Below are positions 33,399 to 40,471 of a stretch of 40,471 nt of DNA, piece by piece. Every line of letters begins with the position of its first letter. Position 1 is the first letter of the stretch. The position numbers were made by a program, and so were the translations under genes. The DNA comes from Microcaldota archaeon (lineage in GTDB: Archaea > Micrarchaeota > Micrarchaeia > Burarchaeales > JACRGF01). The DNA lies in assembly GCA_016212395.1 (NCBI GenBank), contig JACRGF010000065.1, positions 1 to 40,471 of the forward strand, read 5' to 3'. Under the pieces are notes generated by a model. The model had not been told where the DNA came from, made no database searches, and worked only from the letters and a program-made list of their open reading frames with translations.

Positions 33399-34034
33399 GT
33401 GAAGATTTTGGCTGTTGCAGACGTTCACGGCGAGGAGCGCGTTGTCGACCGCCTGCGCGTGCTTGCAAGCAAGAACAACTACGACGCGGTTTTCCTCGTC
33501 GGCGACTTGACTGTTGGCGGTTCAATCAGTTTTGTCGAGGACTTGCTTGAGTTTCTCCCCAACTTGTTTGCAGTTCACGGGAACATGGATTCGTTCAAAG
33601 TGCTTGAGCTTCTCGAATCGCGGGGAGTGAGCGTTCACTCGCGTTCGCGCAAGCTCAACGATTATTCTGTTGTCGGCTTTGGAGGAAGCAACCCTACGCC
33701 TTTCAACACTCCTGTAGAATATTCAGATGAGGAAATTCGCGCTGGCTTGTCAAAACTGCCTGTTGACAGCAACACTATCGCATTATTTCACGCCCCGCCT
33801 TTCGGTTTTTTCGACGAAGTGGCTTCAGGCGTTCACGTCGGAAGCCGTGCAGTGCGCGATTTCATTGAAGCGAAACAGCCGTTGCTGTCCATTCATGCTC
33901 ACATTCACGAGCAGGAAGGTGAAGCGCAGCTTGGCAGGACTAAGCTAATAAAGCTCGGTGCTGGTAATGCTGGCAGGGTTGCTGAAATTTTTTTGGACGC
34001 GAAAGGAGTCAAAACAAGCTTTTTGAGGTTATAG
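33399..34034 (+). CDS. Calcineurin-like metallophosphoesterase (YfcE/MJ0936-like)
   Basis: 211 aa starting with GTG at 33399, with GAGG about 8 nt upstream. All metal motifs are visible: LAVADVHGEE, FLVGDLTVGG, AVHGNMD, ALFHAPPFG and IHAHIHEQEG, followed by KLIKLGAGNAG. This is the small, soluble class III phosphodiesterase group seen in many archaea (MJ0936-type), with activity on phosphodiester test substrates but no settled biological substrate. It stands alone between Nop5 and TIM. Its last codons overlap the first of four inverted repeats by three bases. Confidence 0.9.
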   Translation: MKILAVADVHGEERVVDRLRVLASKNNYDAVFLVGDLTVGGSISFVEDLLEFLPNLFAVHGNMDSFKVLELLESRGVSVHSRSRKLNDYSVVGFGGSNPTPFNTPVEYSDEEIRAGLSKLPVDSNTIALFHAPPFGFFDEVASGVHVGSRAVRDFIEAKQPLLSIHAHIHEQEGEAQLGRTKLIKLGAGNAGRVAEIFLDAKGVKTSFLRL

Positions 34035-34214
34035 CAAATAAGCAGGATACTTAACATTTTGTGCTTATTTGCTACTGTAAACCGCATAAGTAATGCGGTT
34101 TACAACTAGCAAACCACGAGAAAGAATTATTAGACTTTTGTCGCGTTATTTTCGTGGTTTGCTATAGCAGTAAATCGCGCATTGTAAATATTCAAAAAAT
34201 ACACGCGATTTACT
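34032..34214. repeat. Array of four consecutive inverted repeats
   Basis: IR1 34032-34074: TAGCAAATAAGC/GCTTATTTGCTA. IR2 34076-34104: TGTAAACCGCAT/ATGCGGTTTACA. IR3 34107-34164: TAGCAAACCACG/CGTGGTTTGCTA. IR4 34169-34214: AGTAAATCGCG/CGCGATTTACT. All stems are perfect (11-12 bp) and loops are 19, 5, 34 and 24 nt. The arms share a core like (T/A)(A/G)(G/T)(C/T)AAA(T/C). They fill the space between the phosphoesterase stop and the tpiA ribosome binding site. Confidence 0.85.
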
Positions 34215-34238
34215 ATAATAATTTAGAGGTGGTTTGGA

Positions 34239-34904
34239 ATGAAGCACGTGATTGCATTGAATTTGAAGACGTACGAAGAGTCCACTGGGGAGAAAGGCAT
34301 TGCGTTGTGCAGGATTGCTGAAGACGTTTCAAAAAGCACAGGCGTTCCCGTCATTGTCGCGCCTCAAACGGTTTTCCTCGCGCAGGCTGTCTCGAAGCTT
34401 TCAATTCCTGTTTTCGCGCAGCACGTTGACACTGTCAAGCAGGGTGCGAACACCGGCTGCACCACTTGGGAGGCAGTGAAATCAATAGGGTGCAAAGGCT
34501 CGCTCATCAACCACTCTGAGCATCGCTTGCCTTTCTTTCAAATATTCGAGGCTGTTGAAAAAGCAAAGCAGATGGGCTTGCAGTCGCTAGTTTGCACGAC
34601 GAACGCCATGGAATCCAAAGCAGTTTCAGTTTCCAGCCCGTCGCTCATCGCAGTAGAACCGCCTGAATTGATCGGAAGCGGAATTTCCGTTTCAACTGCA
34701 AAGCCTGAAATCGTTTCAAACACAGTGAAAGCAGTCGAGAGCGTGAGCAGAGTGCCAGTGCTCTGCGGAGCAGGCATCACCACTGCTATAGACGTGAAAA
34801 AATCAATAGAACTCGGCGCAAGCGGTGTTCTCCTCGCATCTGCATTCACTAAAGCGAAAAACCCTAAAGAAAAACTGGAAGAATTAGCAAGCGGAGTTCC
34901 TTAA
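34239..34904 (+). CDS. tpiA: Triosephosphate isomerase (archaeal type)
   Basis: 221 aa, typical of the short archaeal tetrameric enzyme (bacterial TIM is ~250 aa). Substrate Asn/Lys: IALNLKTYEEST. Catalytic His: LINHSEHRLP. Catalytic Glu: IAVEPPELIGSG. The phosphate loops are CGAGITTAIDV and ASGVLLASAF. It interconverts dihydroxyacetone phosphate and glyceraldehyde 3-phosphate in glycolysis/gluconeogenesis. GAGGTGG lies 6 nt before the ATG. The inverted-repeat array occupies its upstream region and could affect its transcription or translation. Confidence 0.96.
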   Translation: MKHVIALNLKTYEESTGEKGIALCRIAEDVSKSTGVPVIVAPQTVFLAQAVSKLSIPVFAQHVDTVKQGANTGCTTWEAVKSIGCKGSLINHSEHRLPFFQIFEAVEKAKQMGLQSLVCTTNAMESKAVSVSSPSLIAVEPPELIGSGISVSTAKPEIVSNTVKAVESVSRVPVLCGAGITTAIDVKKSIELGASGVLLASAFTKAKNPKEKLEELASGVP

Positions 34905-35054
34905 ACTGTTTTGTAGTTTAGAAGTTTTGGGGTTTTGCTGGTTCCTTAAACTGTTTTGAAGTTTTGCAGTTTCGGAGTTTCGACTAGTTTTGTAGTTTTG
35001 CCTCTAGGTTTTTGACTTGTTTCGAGTGGCTTTACTTGTTCTGCGTTGTTTTTT
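34905..35054. repeat. TTTTG-rich convergent spacer
   Basis: Includes two copies of TTCCTTAAACTGTTTTG(T/A)AGTTT (about 34899 and 34942) and further TTTTGTAGTTTTG variants between tpiA and the eS1 gene. No gene is seen; T tracts may end the tpiA transcript. Confidence 0.55.
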
Positions 35055-35633
35055 TTAAGCCGCGAACGTTTCTTTTACTTCTGTTTTTCTTATTTCCACT
35101 CTTTTTACTGGCGTTATTTTCTTGGTTTTGTTGTATAATCTCGCCGCGAATTTTCTGAATACTATTTCTTGCATGAGTGTTTGGAAGTCCATTGCAGTAG
35201 CTTTTTCTCTTGCTTCTGCTTCTATTTCGTTCCTGATTACCCGGCGTATTTTTTCGCTTACCCTACGTGCAGTGTACAAGTTGATTTTTATCCTGACTTC
35301 AGCCCCGTCTCGTGTTTTCACGTCCAGGATTTCGCCTATCACTGACCTTCTGCGCCTTACGAGCGTTTTCAAGTATCCTTTCGCGAGCTCGTGGCCTATG
35401 AGTTTAGTGTGCGCTGTCTTCCCCTGTATTTTCGTTACCCTGAACAAGAGTTGCGTGTACGCGTGGTTCAAGTCTCCTGTCAGTTCGTCGAGGCTTACTT
35501 TGACTATTCTGTTCGCCAGGTTTTTTTCTTCGTTTGCGAGCACTTGCGCGATTTCTTTTCCTTCGAACATTTCAGGCGCTTGCACGGTATACCAGTTTTT
35601 GAATTTCCATTTGTCTACTCTTCCTTTGACCAT
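35055..35633 (-). CDS. rps3ae: Ribosomal protein eS1 (S3Ae)
   Basis: 192 aa. VDKWKFKNWYTVQAPEMFEGKEIAQVLA is the standard start of archaeal eS1. It is followed by SLDELTGDLNHAYTQLLFRVTKIQGKTA, LKTLVRRRRSVIGEILDVKTRDG and a basic C-terminal half (VFRKFAARLYNKTKKITPVKRVEIRK). The length is normal. It binds the small-subunit platform near the 3' end of 16S rRNA. GGAG precedes the ATG. It is the last gene of the leftward cluster DUF89-rdgB-uS15-eS1, 14 nt after uS15. Confidence 0.96.
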   Translation of the reverse strand: MVKGRVDKWKFKNWYTVQAPEMFEGKEIAQVLANEEKNLANRIVKVSLDELTGDLNHAYTQLLFRVTKIQGKTAHTKLIGHELAKGYLKTLVRRRRSVIGEILDVKTRDGAEVRIKINLYTARRVSEKIRRVIRNEIEAEAREKATAMDFQTLMQEIVFRKFAARLYNKTKKITPVKRVEIRKTEVKETFAA

Positions 35634-35647
35634 TGTAATTCAACTCC

Positions 35648-36103
35648 TCACTTTACGAGCAGTGATGCTTTTTCAGGGTCGTACGCCCAGTTTTTCGGCA
35701 GTGCTTTCGCGCCCCTGTAATACTTTGCGAGCCTTCTTATTTTTGATTCAACGTGCAACAGTTTCACCCTGTTGTGGGTGTCCCTCGTGTTTTTTGCGAG
35801 GTGTTTTCTCATCAGCACTGCTTTTTTGATTAGGTTGAGCAGGTCTTCCGGGTACTCTATTTTTACTCCGCCATTCTTGAGTATTTCAGTGAGCGATTTT
35901 CCAAGCAGGCTTTTCACGCTCGGCACTCCATGCTTGTCTCGCAGTATTCTTCCAATGTCTGCTGAGCTCGTGCCGCTTTTTCCCATTCGAATTATTTCCT
36001 GTTCTACTTCTTCTTTTCCGCTTTCAGCCCATTCAGGAACTATTTTGGCTGCAGGCCTTTTTGAGCCGCTTTTTCCTCTCTTTTTTGAATGCATTCTTGC
36101 CAT
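35648..36103 (-). CDS. rps15: Ribosomal protein uS15
   Basis: 151 aa, the archaeal/eukaryotic long form. N-terminal MARMHSKKRGKSGSKRPA and the helical WAESGKEEVEQEIIRM precede the conserved core: GMSSADIG-like GTSSADIGRILRDKHGVPSV, then NLIKKAVLMRKHLAKNTRDTHN and RIRRLAKYYR-like KIRRLAKYYRGAKALPKNWAYDPEKA. It binds the central domain of 16S rRNA. GAGGGG before the ATG overlaps the end of rdgB, only one base separating the genes, so the genes are co-transcribed. Confidence 0.96.
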   Translation of the reverse strand: MARMHSKKRGKSGSKRPAAKIVPEWAESGKEEVEQEIIRMGKSGTSSADIGRILRDKHGVPSVKSLLGKSLTEILKNGGVKIEYPEDLLNLIKKAVLMRKHLAKNTRDTHNRVKLLHVESKIRRLAKYYRGAKALPKNWAYDPEKASLLVK

Positions 36104-36104
36104 T

Positions 36105-36674
36105 TTACCCCTCGTGTTTCTTTAGATAATTCAAGTACCATTCAGCGAATTTTTCGAATGACTTTCTCCTGTGTGATTTTTTCTGCTTGTATTCAGTGTC
36201 TTCAGCAAACGTTTTCACGCTTCCAACAGGAGCGAAAACAACGTCGAACGCGAACCCGTTTTTCCCTCGTTCTTTCTGCGTTATTTCTCCTTCTATTCTC
36301 CCTTCGAATATTTCAGTTTTTTTCCCGTCCGTGAACGCGATTGCCGAGACGAATTCTGCTTTCCGGTTCCCCTCGTTTTTCAGCAGTTCAAGCAATCCTT
36401 TCGAACCGATCTTTTTGTACGCCCAAGCGGAGTAAGCGCCTGGAAAACCGTTCAACGCTTCCACGAACAAGCCTGAGTCTTCGACGATGACATGTTCTCG
36501 TAGTTGTTCGAAAGCAGTTGTTGCCGTAGAACGCGCTACAGTGCTGCATTCATCCGCTCTAATCTCAGGAAACGAGACGTTCGCGTGGACTATTTTTATA
36601 CTGTAAGCTTTTAAAACGCTTTCGGCTTCTCTGAATTTGTGCTCATTGGAAGTTGCAAACAATATTCGCTTCAT
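36105..36674 (-). CDS. rdgB: XTP/dITP pyrophosphatase (RdgB/HAM1, ITPase)
   Basis: 189 aa from the ATG at 36674, since AAGGAGAG lies just upstream; the track start is a GTG in front of that site. Family features: LFATSNEHKFREAESVL (substrate loop SxNxxK), VSFPEIRADECSTVARSTA, IVEDSGLFVEALNGFPGAYSAWA (catalytic EDSGL and FPG-Y), and GKNGFAFDVVFAP followed by KKSHRRKSFEKFAEWYL (SHR motif). It cleaves deaminated purine triphosphates, protecting replication. It sits between DUF89 and uS15; the link of such house-cleaning genes in one operon fits but may be coincidence. Confidence 0.94.
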   Translation of the reverse strand: MKRILFATSNEHKFREAESVLKAYSIKIVHANVSFPEIRADECSTVARSTATTAFEQLREHVIVEDSGLFVEALNGFPGAYSAWAYKKIGSKGLLELLKNEGNRKAEFVSAIAFTDGKKTEIFEGRIEGEITQKERGKNGFAFDVVFAPVGSVKTFAEDTEYKQKKSHRRKSFEKFAEWYLNYLKKHEG

Positions 36675-36688
36675 TCGACTCTCCTTTT

Positions 36689-37504
36689 TCACGCTTCTTT
36701 CTTCACTTTTATGACGAGGCTCATGGGTTTTACGTTAAGCGCTTCGGCGATGGCTTCGCATTTCACTTTAAGCACGAACACTGCTTCTTTCGGGTTTGCT
36801 TCGCACGTTGTAATGTACGCCACTTGGCCTTTTGCTATCACGAGGCCTTCGTCAGGCTCTTGGTAGCCGAATACAGGGTATTCGACTACTTCGTCAACTA
36901 TTTTCGCAATGCCTGCTTTCTTCAAGTCTGCGAGCGTTGCGTCGTTCAACAACGGCTTTTCGCGGACTATCACTCTCACGAATTTTCCTTTTTCCTTCAG
37001 TTTTTTTATCAGCATCTTGTCAAAGTACAGTTCTCCGGAGTTGTCCGTAACGTAAACTATCCTCTCAGCTTTTTCAATCAATTCCGCTGCCTGGTCGCTT
37101 TCGTCTATCGCAAGCTTTTCCTCGAACGCTTTCTTTGCCGCGTCCACTGCTTCGTTAGGCTTTGTGAACGAAAAGTCTATCGCGTTTCCAGCAAGCGCAA
37201 CGCGGAGCGCTTGCTTCACGTCTTCAGCTTCAGGCAAGCCTTTTGCTGTTTCGAGCGCTTTCTCGCTCGTTTCCTCCTTTGCTTTCTTGTACGGGTCCGG
37301 GTTCCCGCTGTGTTTTTTCACTATCCCATCGAGCGTTGCGGCAAGCTCTGCGTACTCACTCCTGTCGAATGAAAAGTTTTTTGCCAAGTGGTGGCACAAC
37401 TCCCTGATTATCTTCTCGCGCGTTTCCTTGTCGCTCGTGGCAATAGCTGCTTCGTCAGTGTAAATCCGCAAAAGACAGCTCGCGCACCTTGGTTTAATCC
37501 TCAT
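36689..37504 (-). CDS. DUF89 / damage-control phosphatase-like protein
   Basis: 271 aa from the ATG at 37504 (MRIKPRCASCLLR). DUF89 signs: two near-N-terminal Cys in the P.C..C pattern, VYVTDNSGELYFDKMLIKKL with the metal/phosphate Asp-Asn, FVRVIVREKPLLNDATLADL, and the late GLVIAKGQVAYITT. DUF89 enzymes are cobalt-dependent phosphatases on damaged sugar phosphates. The usual KGQ.N(F/Y)E signature is changed here to KGQVAYI, losing the Asn and Glu, so activity may be altered. It heads the cluster with rdgB, uS15 and eS1 (14 nt to rdgB). TATA and ribosome binding site are not clear. Confidence 0.85.
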   Translation of the reverse strand: MRIKPRCASCLLRIYTDEAAIATSDKETREKIIRELCHHLAKNFSFDRSEYAELAATLDGIVKKHSGNPDPYKKAKEETSEKALETAKGLPEAEDVKQALRVALAGNAIDFSFTKPNEAVDAAKKAFEEKLAIDESDQAAELIEKAERIVYVTDNSGELYFDKMLIKKLKEKGKFVRVIVREKPLLNDATLADLKKAGIAKIVDEVVEYPVFGYQEPDEGLVIAKGQVAYITTCEANPKEAVFVLKVKCEAIAEALNVKPMSLVIKVKKEA

Positions 37505-37587
37505 CAAGCAACACCACAAAAAACTTACTTTTCAAATCAAACTTCAAATTCCTTTTTTTTTTTTTTTTCTCACACCAATCCTCGCTT

Positions 37588-37797
37588 CTTTTTCTTTTCA
37601 AACTCGATTTCAATCCACGTTTTTCTCGAACGGAACGCTTATACTTTCCTATTCTTCAATTTCTATCTCAACTTCCTGCTTTTTTTGCATTCAACTCTCG
37701 CTTCTTTTCTATTTTTTTTCTATTTCAACTTCTTGTTTTTTTTTCGCACCAAACTCTTTTTTTTCCTATTTTTCAAACTCTATCTCGACTTCCTCTT
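37588..37797 (-). repeat. Degenerate tandem copies of the valS 3' end
   Basis: On the plus strand, the valS terminus (ctatttttcaaactctatct then cgacttcct, from 37766) recurs with changes at about 37709, 37649 and 37588, spaced 57-61 bp; a fifth weaker trace may lie near 37532. Read on the minus strand, each copy resembles GAAGT(C/T)GA(G/A)AT(A/C)GA followed in most by a TAG, so the stop is duplicated too. Flanking words (ctcgcttctttt) repeat as well. Confidence 0.75.
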
Positions 37798-40150
37798 CTT
37801 TTTCTTCAGCGAATTCTACTTCGCTTATTCTTCCCACTGCTTTCAAGTCTTCAATTATCTCTCCGGCAAACGCAACTTCTTCCTTTCCTGTTTTCACTCT
37901 TATTTTCTTCAACTCGCTGTTGAGCGCTGTCTTGTTCGCTGCCTTGAATTTCCTCACTTCGCCCATTATCTTGTTGAACAACGCTCCGATTTTTTCTTTT
38001 TCCTCGCTTGTTTTCCCGCTCGCTTCAGGCCACTTGCTAACGTGCACGCTCTTCGCGCCTTCGCTTTCCTTAAATACATCCTGATAAATTTCTTCAGTAA
38101 CATGAGGCGCGAAAGGCGCGAGCATTTTCAAGTAAGCAAGCATGCTCTCGTAAAGCACGTGCTGTGCTGCGAGCTTGCTTTCCTCCCCGTATTTATCCGG
38201 CGAGTACAGCCTGTGTTTTACTGCTTCAAGGTAATTGTCGCAGAACTCGTGCCAAAAGCTTTCGTGCGTCGCGGAAATCGCCGAGTGAAAGTCAAAGTTT
38301 TCAAACGCTTGCGTGCTTGTTTCAACCAGCTTGCGTATCCTGCCCAGCATCCACTCGTCTATCGCCCTGAATTTTTTCTTCTTTCCCTTCTCGTGCGTGT
38401 ACGCTTGCAGCGACAGTTGCACGAACTTGCTTGCGTTCCACATTTTTCTTACAAAGCTTTGCGCGAACTGCACGTCCTTGTAGTTGAACGGCCTGTCTTT
38501 CGCGAGCGCTCCGCTTAACGCCGCCCACTGCCTCACTGCGTCCGCAGAGTATTCTTCTATCAACTTGTCTGGAGGAATAATGTTTCCAAGGCTCTTGCTC
38601 ATTTTCTTTCCGTCTGGCGCGAGCACGTTTCCGTTCAACAGCAATTCTTTGAACGGTTCTCTCCCAGTGAGCATGAGGCACCTGTAAATAGTGTAGAACG
38701 CCCACGTGCGAATAATTTCCGTTCCTTGAGGCCTCAAGCTTGCAGGGTAAACTTTTTTGAAAAACTCTTCGTCATCAGGCCACTTTGCTATTGCGAGCGG
38801 AGTAATGCTCGAGTCCACCCAGCAGTCGCACGTTGACGTTTCAGGCGCGAGCGTTTCCCCGCACGCGCATTTTTTCTCCTTCATTTCAGGAGGGTTCACT
38901 GGCAGTTCCCCGTACTCTGCTGGAGTTGTTTTTCCGCACTTCGAGCAGTTCCAGAACGGGAGCGGAGTTCCAAACACTCTCTGCCTGCTTATTACCCAGT
39001 CCCACTCCACGTAATTCGCCCAGTCTATCAAGTATTGAATGGTAAATTCAGGAGCCCACTTCATTTTCTTCGCAGCTTCAATTATTTCTTCCTCGTGGCC
39101 TTTCAGTTTCGCGAACCACTGCATGCTCATTATCAACTCGATTGGCTTTCCGCACCTGTCGTGCGTTTTCACTACTTGCTGGAGTTTTTCCTTCTTCACC
39201 ACTTTCCCTTCTGCTTCCAAGTCATCGATTATTTTTTTCTTCGCCTCTTCTGTTTTCAGCCCGTCGTACTTTCCAGCGTTCACGAGCCTTCCAACTTCAT
39301 CAATTGATTTTATCACTTTCAAGTTGTGCCTGTACGTCCACACTGCGTCCATCTTGTCTCCGAACGTGCACATCATTACTACTCCAGTGCCGAACTCTTT
39401 GTCAACGTCTGCGTCTGCAATGAGCTTTACTTTCGCTCCGAGCGGCGTTTCCACTTCCTTTCCAACAAACTGCTTGTACCTCTCGTCTTCAGGGTGCACG
39501 AACACTGCAACGCACGCGTGCAACAGTTCAGGGCGAGTTGTTGCAATAATCAATTCTTTCCCATCGCATTTGAACTTCACGTAGTTAAGCGTTGTCTCTC
39601 TTTCCATTTCGTTCAATTCAGCTTTCGCAATAGCGCTCTTGCACCTCGTGCACCAAAACACCGGGTGTTCGCTCTTGTACACTAACTCTTTCTCAAACAT
39701 TTTCAACAGTGAGTACTGCACGCGCTTGTGGTATTCCGGGCTCATCGTCCTGTACTCGAACCTCCAGTCAGGCGAGTAGCCCATTCTATTCATTTGCTTT
39801 TTCATCCTCTCAATATACTGGCCAGTCCAATCTACGCAGTGCTTGCGGAATTCGTCTGGCTTTACTCTCCCGAATTTTGCTTCGACTTTCATTTCAGTTG
39901 GAAACCCCTGGCAGTCCCAGCCTTGCGGGTAGTAAACGTTAAAGCCTCTCAAGCGCTTGTAGCGCGCGACAAAATCAAAGTAAGCATAGCTCAGCACGTG
40001 GCCCATGTGCAAGTCGCCCGATGTGAACGGTGGAGGCGAGTCGATAGAATAAACAGGTGCTTTGCTCTCTTCATCAAAGCGGTGAATGCCCAGCTCCTGC
40101 CACTTTTCCTCCCACTTTTCCTCAATCTTCTTGTCGTAATCTTCAAGCAT
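37766..40150 (-). CDS. valS: Valyl-tRNA synthetase
   Basis: 794 aa from the ATG at 40150, preceded by GAGGGGAGAGGAAG. Class I motifs: HIGH as PPPFTSGDLHMGHVLSYAY and KMSKS as DGKKMSKSLGNIIPP. The editing (CP1) domain includes IIATTRPELLHACVAVFVHPED and AVWTYRHN. Zinc-binding Cys pairs occur in FWCTRCKSA and WNCSKCGKTTP with KCACGETLAPETSTCDCWVDSS. The anticodon-binding helical bundle is from ~560. The Glu/Lys-rich tail (AEEKEEEVEIEFEK) replaces the long bacterial coiled coil, as in archaea. It is divergent from the leaderless partial gene at the right edge. Its 3' end has been tandemly copied downstream. Confidence 0.97.
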   Translation of the reverse strand: MLEDYDKKIEEKWEEKWQELGIHRFDEESKAPVYSIDSPPPFTSGDLHMGHVLSYAYFDFVARYKRLRGFNVYYPQGWDCQGFPTEMKVEAKFGRVKPDEFRKHCVDWTGQYIERMKKQMNRMGYSPDWRFEYRTMSPEYHKRVQYSLLKMFEKELVYKSEHPVFWCTRCKSAIAKAELNEMERETTLNYVKFKCDGKELIIATTRPELLHACVAVFVHPEDERYKQFVGKEVETPLGAKVKLIADADVDKEFGTGVVMMCTFGDKMDAVWTYRHNLKVIKSIDEVGRLVNAGKYDGLKTEEAKKKIIDDLEAEGKVVKKEKLQQVVKTHDRCGKPIELIMSMQWFAKLKGHEEEIIEAAKKMKWAPEFTIQYLIDWANYVEWDWVISRQRVFGTPLPFWNCSKCGKTTPAEYGELPVNPPEMKEKKCACGETLAPETSTCDCWVDSSITPLAIAKWPDDEEFFKKVYPASLRPQGTEIIRTWAFYTIYRCLMLTGREPFKELLLNGNVLAPDGKKMSKSLGNIIPPDKLIEEYSADAVRQWAALSGALAKDRPFNYKDVQFAQSFVRKMWNASKFVQLSLQAYTHEKGKKKKFRAIDEWMLGRIRKLVETSTQAFENFDFHSAISATHESFWHEFCDNYLEAVKHRLYSPDKYGEESKLAAQHVLYESMLAYLKMLAPFAPHVTEEIYQDVFKESEGAKSVHVSKWPEASGKTSEEKEKIGALFNKIMGEVRKFKAANKTALNSELKKIRVKTGKEEVAFAGEIIEDLKAVGRISEVEFAEEKEEEVEIEFEK

Positions 40151-40199
40151 TTTTACTTCCTCTCCCCTCAATTTTCTATTCTAACATTTATAACGGCAA

Positions 40200-40208
40200 A
40201 TATATAAA
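40200..40208 (+). promoter_or_regulatory. TATA box of the right-edge gene
   Basis: ATATATAAAG is centred about 27 nt before the ATG at 40231, with no Shine-Dalgarno, so the gene is probably leaderless. Confidence 0.55.
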
Positions 40209-40230
40209 GCGCTTACGAATAAATACGTTC

Positions 40231-40471
40231 ATGGCAAGAGACGACGTTGCTGTTGCGCAAGGCGGAATGAAAATGCTGGACGAGCAAGCGCAGCGTCCAA
40301 AGTTCGAATTGCCTGCAAACTTCAAGTCTATAGTGCAAATGCTTCCAAAAGCAGAACTCAGTCCAGTGCAAGAACTTTTCAAAACCGCAGTGGCAACAGG
40401 CGCAAATAGTGAAGCAGTGCAAGCTCAATTCGAACAGCGGTTTTCAGCATCTGCAGGAAAATTGAGAGAAA
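40231..40471 (+). CDS. Unidentified protein, N-terminal part (runs off the window)
   Basis: The first 80 codons are visible, starting MARDDVAVAQGGMKMLDEQA and continuing QRPKFELPANFKSIVQMLPK, then helical, Gln/Ala-rich sequence. The frame is open to the window edge. The strong TATA box at leaderless distance supports the start. The composition (Ala, Gln, Ser-rich, helix-forming, no hydrophobic segment) gives no family; the early sequence does not match a protein I recognise. It is transcribed divergently from valS over an 80-bp spacer. Confidence 0.7.
   Translation, partial: MARDDVAVAQGGMKMLDEQAQRPKFELPANFKSIVQMLPKAELSPVQELFKTAVATGANSEAVQAQFEQRFSASAGKLRE

Noticed and set aside
34032-34214. 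CRISPR array
   Set aside because: The repeats are inverted, not direct, differ in sequence and have irregular spacing; no cas genes are present.
37388-38518. 376-aa plus-strand ORF rich in Phe
   Set aside because: It is antisense to valS and the T/C-rich repeat; its composition follows from the purine-rich coding strand.

Overview
This is an archaeal chromosome segment. It carries both subunits of the D-family DNA polymerase (DP1 and DP2), Nop5, eS1 (S3Ae) and uS15, a PAC2 proteasome-assembly protein, UPF0147, archaeal-type GlyRS, ValRS and triosephosphate isomerase, and tRNA genes interrupted by introns at both canonical and non-canonical positions. TATA boxes about 25-30 nt before many start codons point to leaderless mRNAs. 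Compact operons, a very short Nop5 and several small proteins suggest a DPANN-like lineage (Diapherotrites or Micrarchaeota are candidates). That placement is inference; no rRNA gene is present to test it.

Layout. 1-3700: a truncated ORF tail, a receiver-like hypothetical, tRNA-Thr(TGT) with two introns, a possible DUF2666 protein, a HypA-like protein without a zinc ribbon, a hexapeptide acyltransferase, a membrane protein and a 55-aa zinc-finger protein missing from the ORF track. 3700-9950 (minus): purQ, purL, tRNA-Thr(GGT), a methyltransferase and purA. 9996-10862 (plus): trmI, whose 3' end runs into tRNA-Leu(TAA), a gene with three introns. 10955-23500: PAC2 protein, a double T2SF membrane platform protein, a phosphohexomutase, four glycosyltransferases, two sugar-nucleotide SDRs, a DegT aminotransferase, an acyltransferase and a NodB-like deacetylase. 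Together these look like a surface-glycan or N-glycosylation locus. 23634-23947: tRNA-Arg(TCT) with two introns, preceded by a duplicated 5' end that forms a hairpin. 24036-29507 (plus): UPF0147, DP1, DP2. 29615-32262 (minus): GlyRS and a MidA-like methyltransferase. 32362-34904 (plus): Nop5, a phosphoesterase, TIM. 35055-40150 (minus): ValRS, then DUF89-rdgB-uS15-eS1. The window ends inside an unidentified leaderless gene.

Most notable signals. (1) A ~66-nt structured element sits directly in front of both DP1 and DP2. Its two copies show a compensatory base-pair change and can form two mutually exclusive hairpins, which suggests a shared cis-regulatory RNA for the two PolD subunits. (2) Four tRNA genes carry eight introns, including three T-loop introns at about position 59/60. 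Several share a CTTTC/GAAAG pyrimidine/purine hairpin module, and two T-loop introns share their end sequences. (3) Four consecutive inverted repeats lie before tpiA. (4) Degenerate tandem copies of the valS 3' end, stop codon included, follow valS. (5) A degenerate TTTTG-rich repeat family fills most spacers and resembles sequence inside some tRNA introns.
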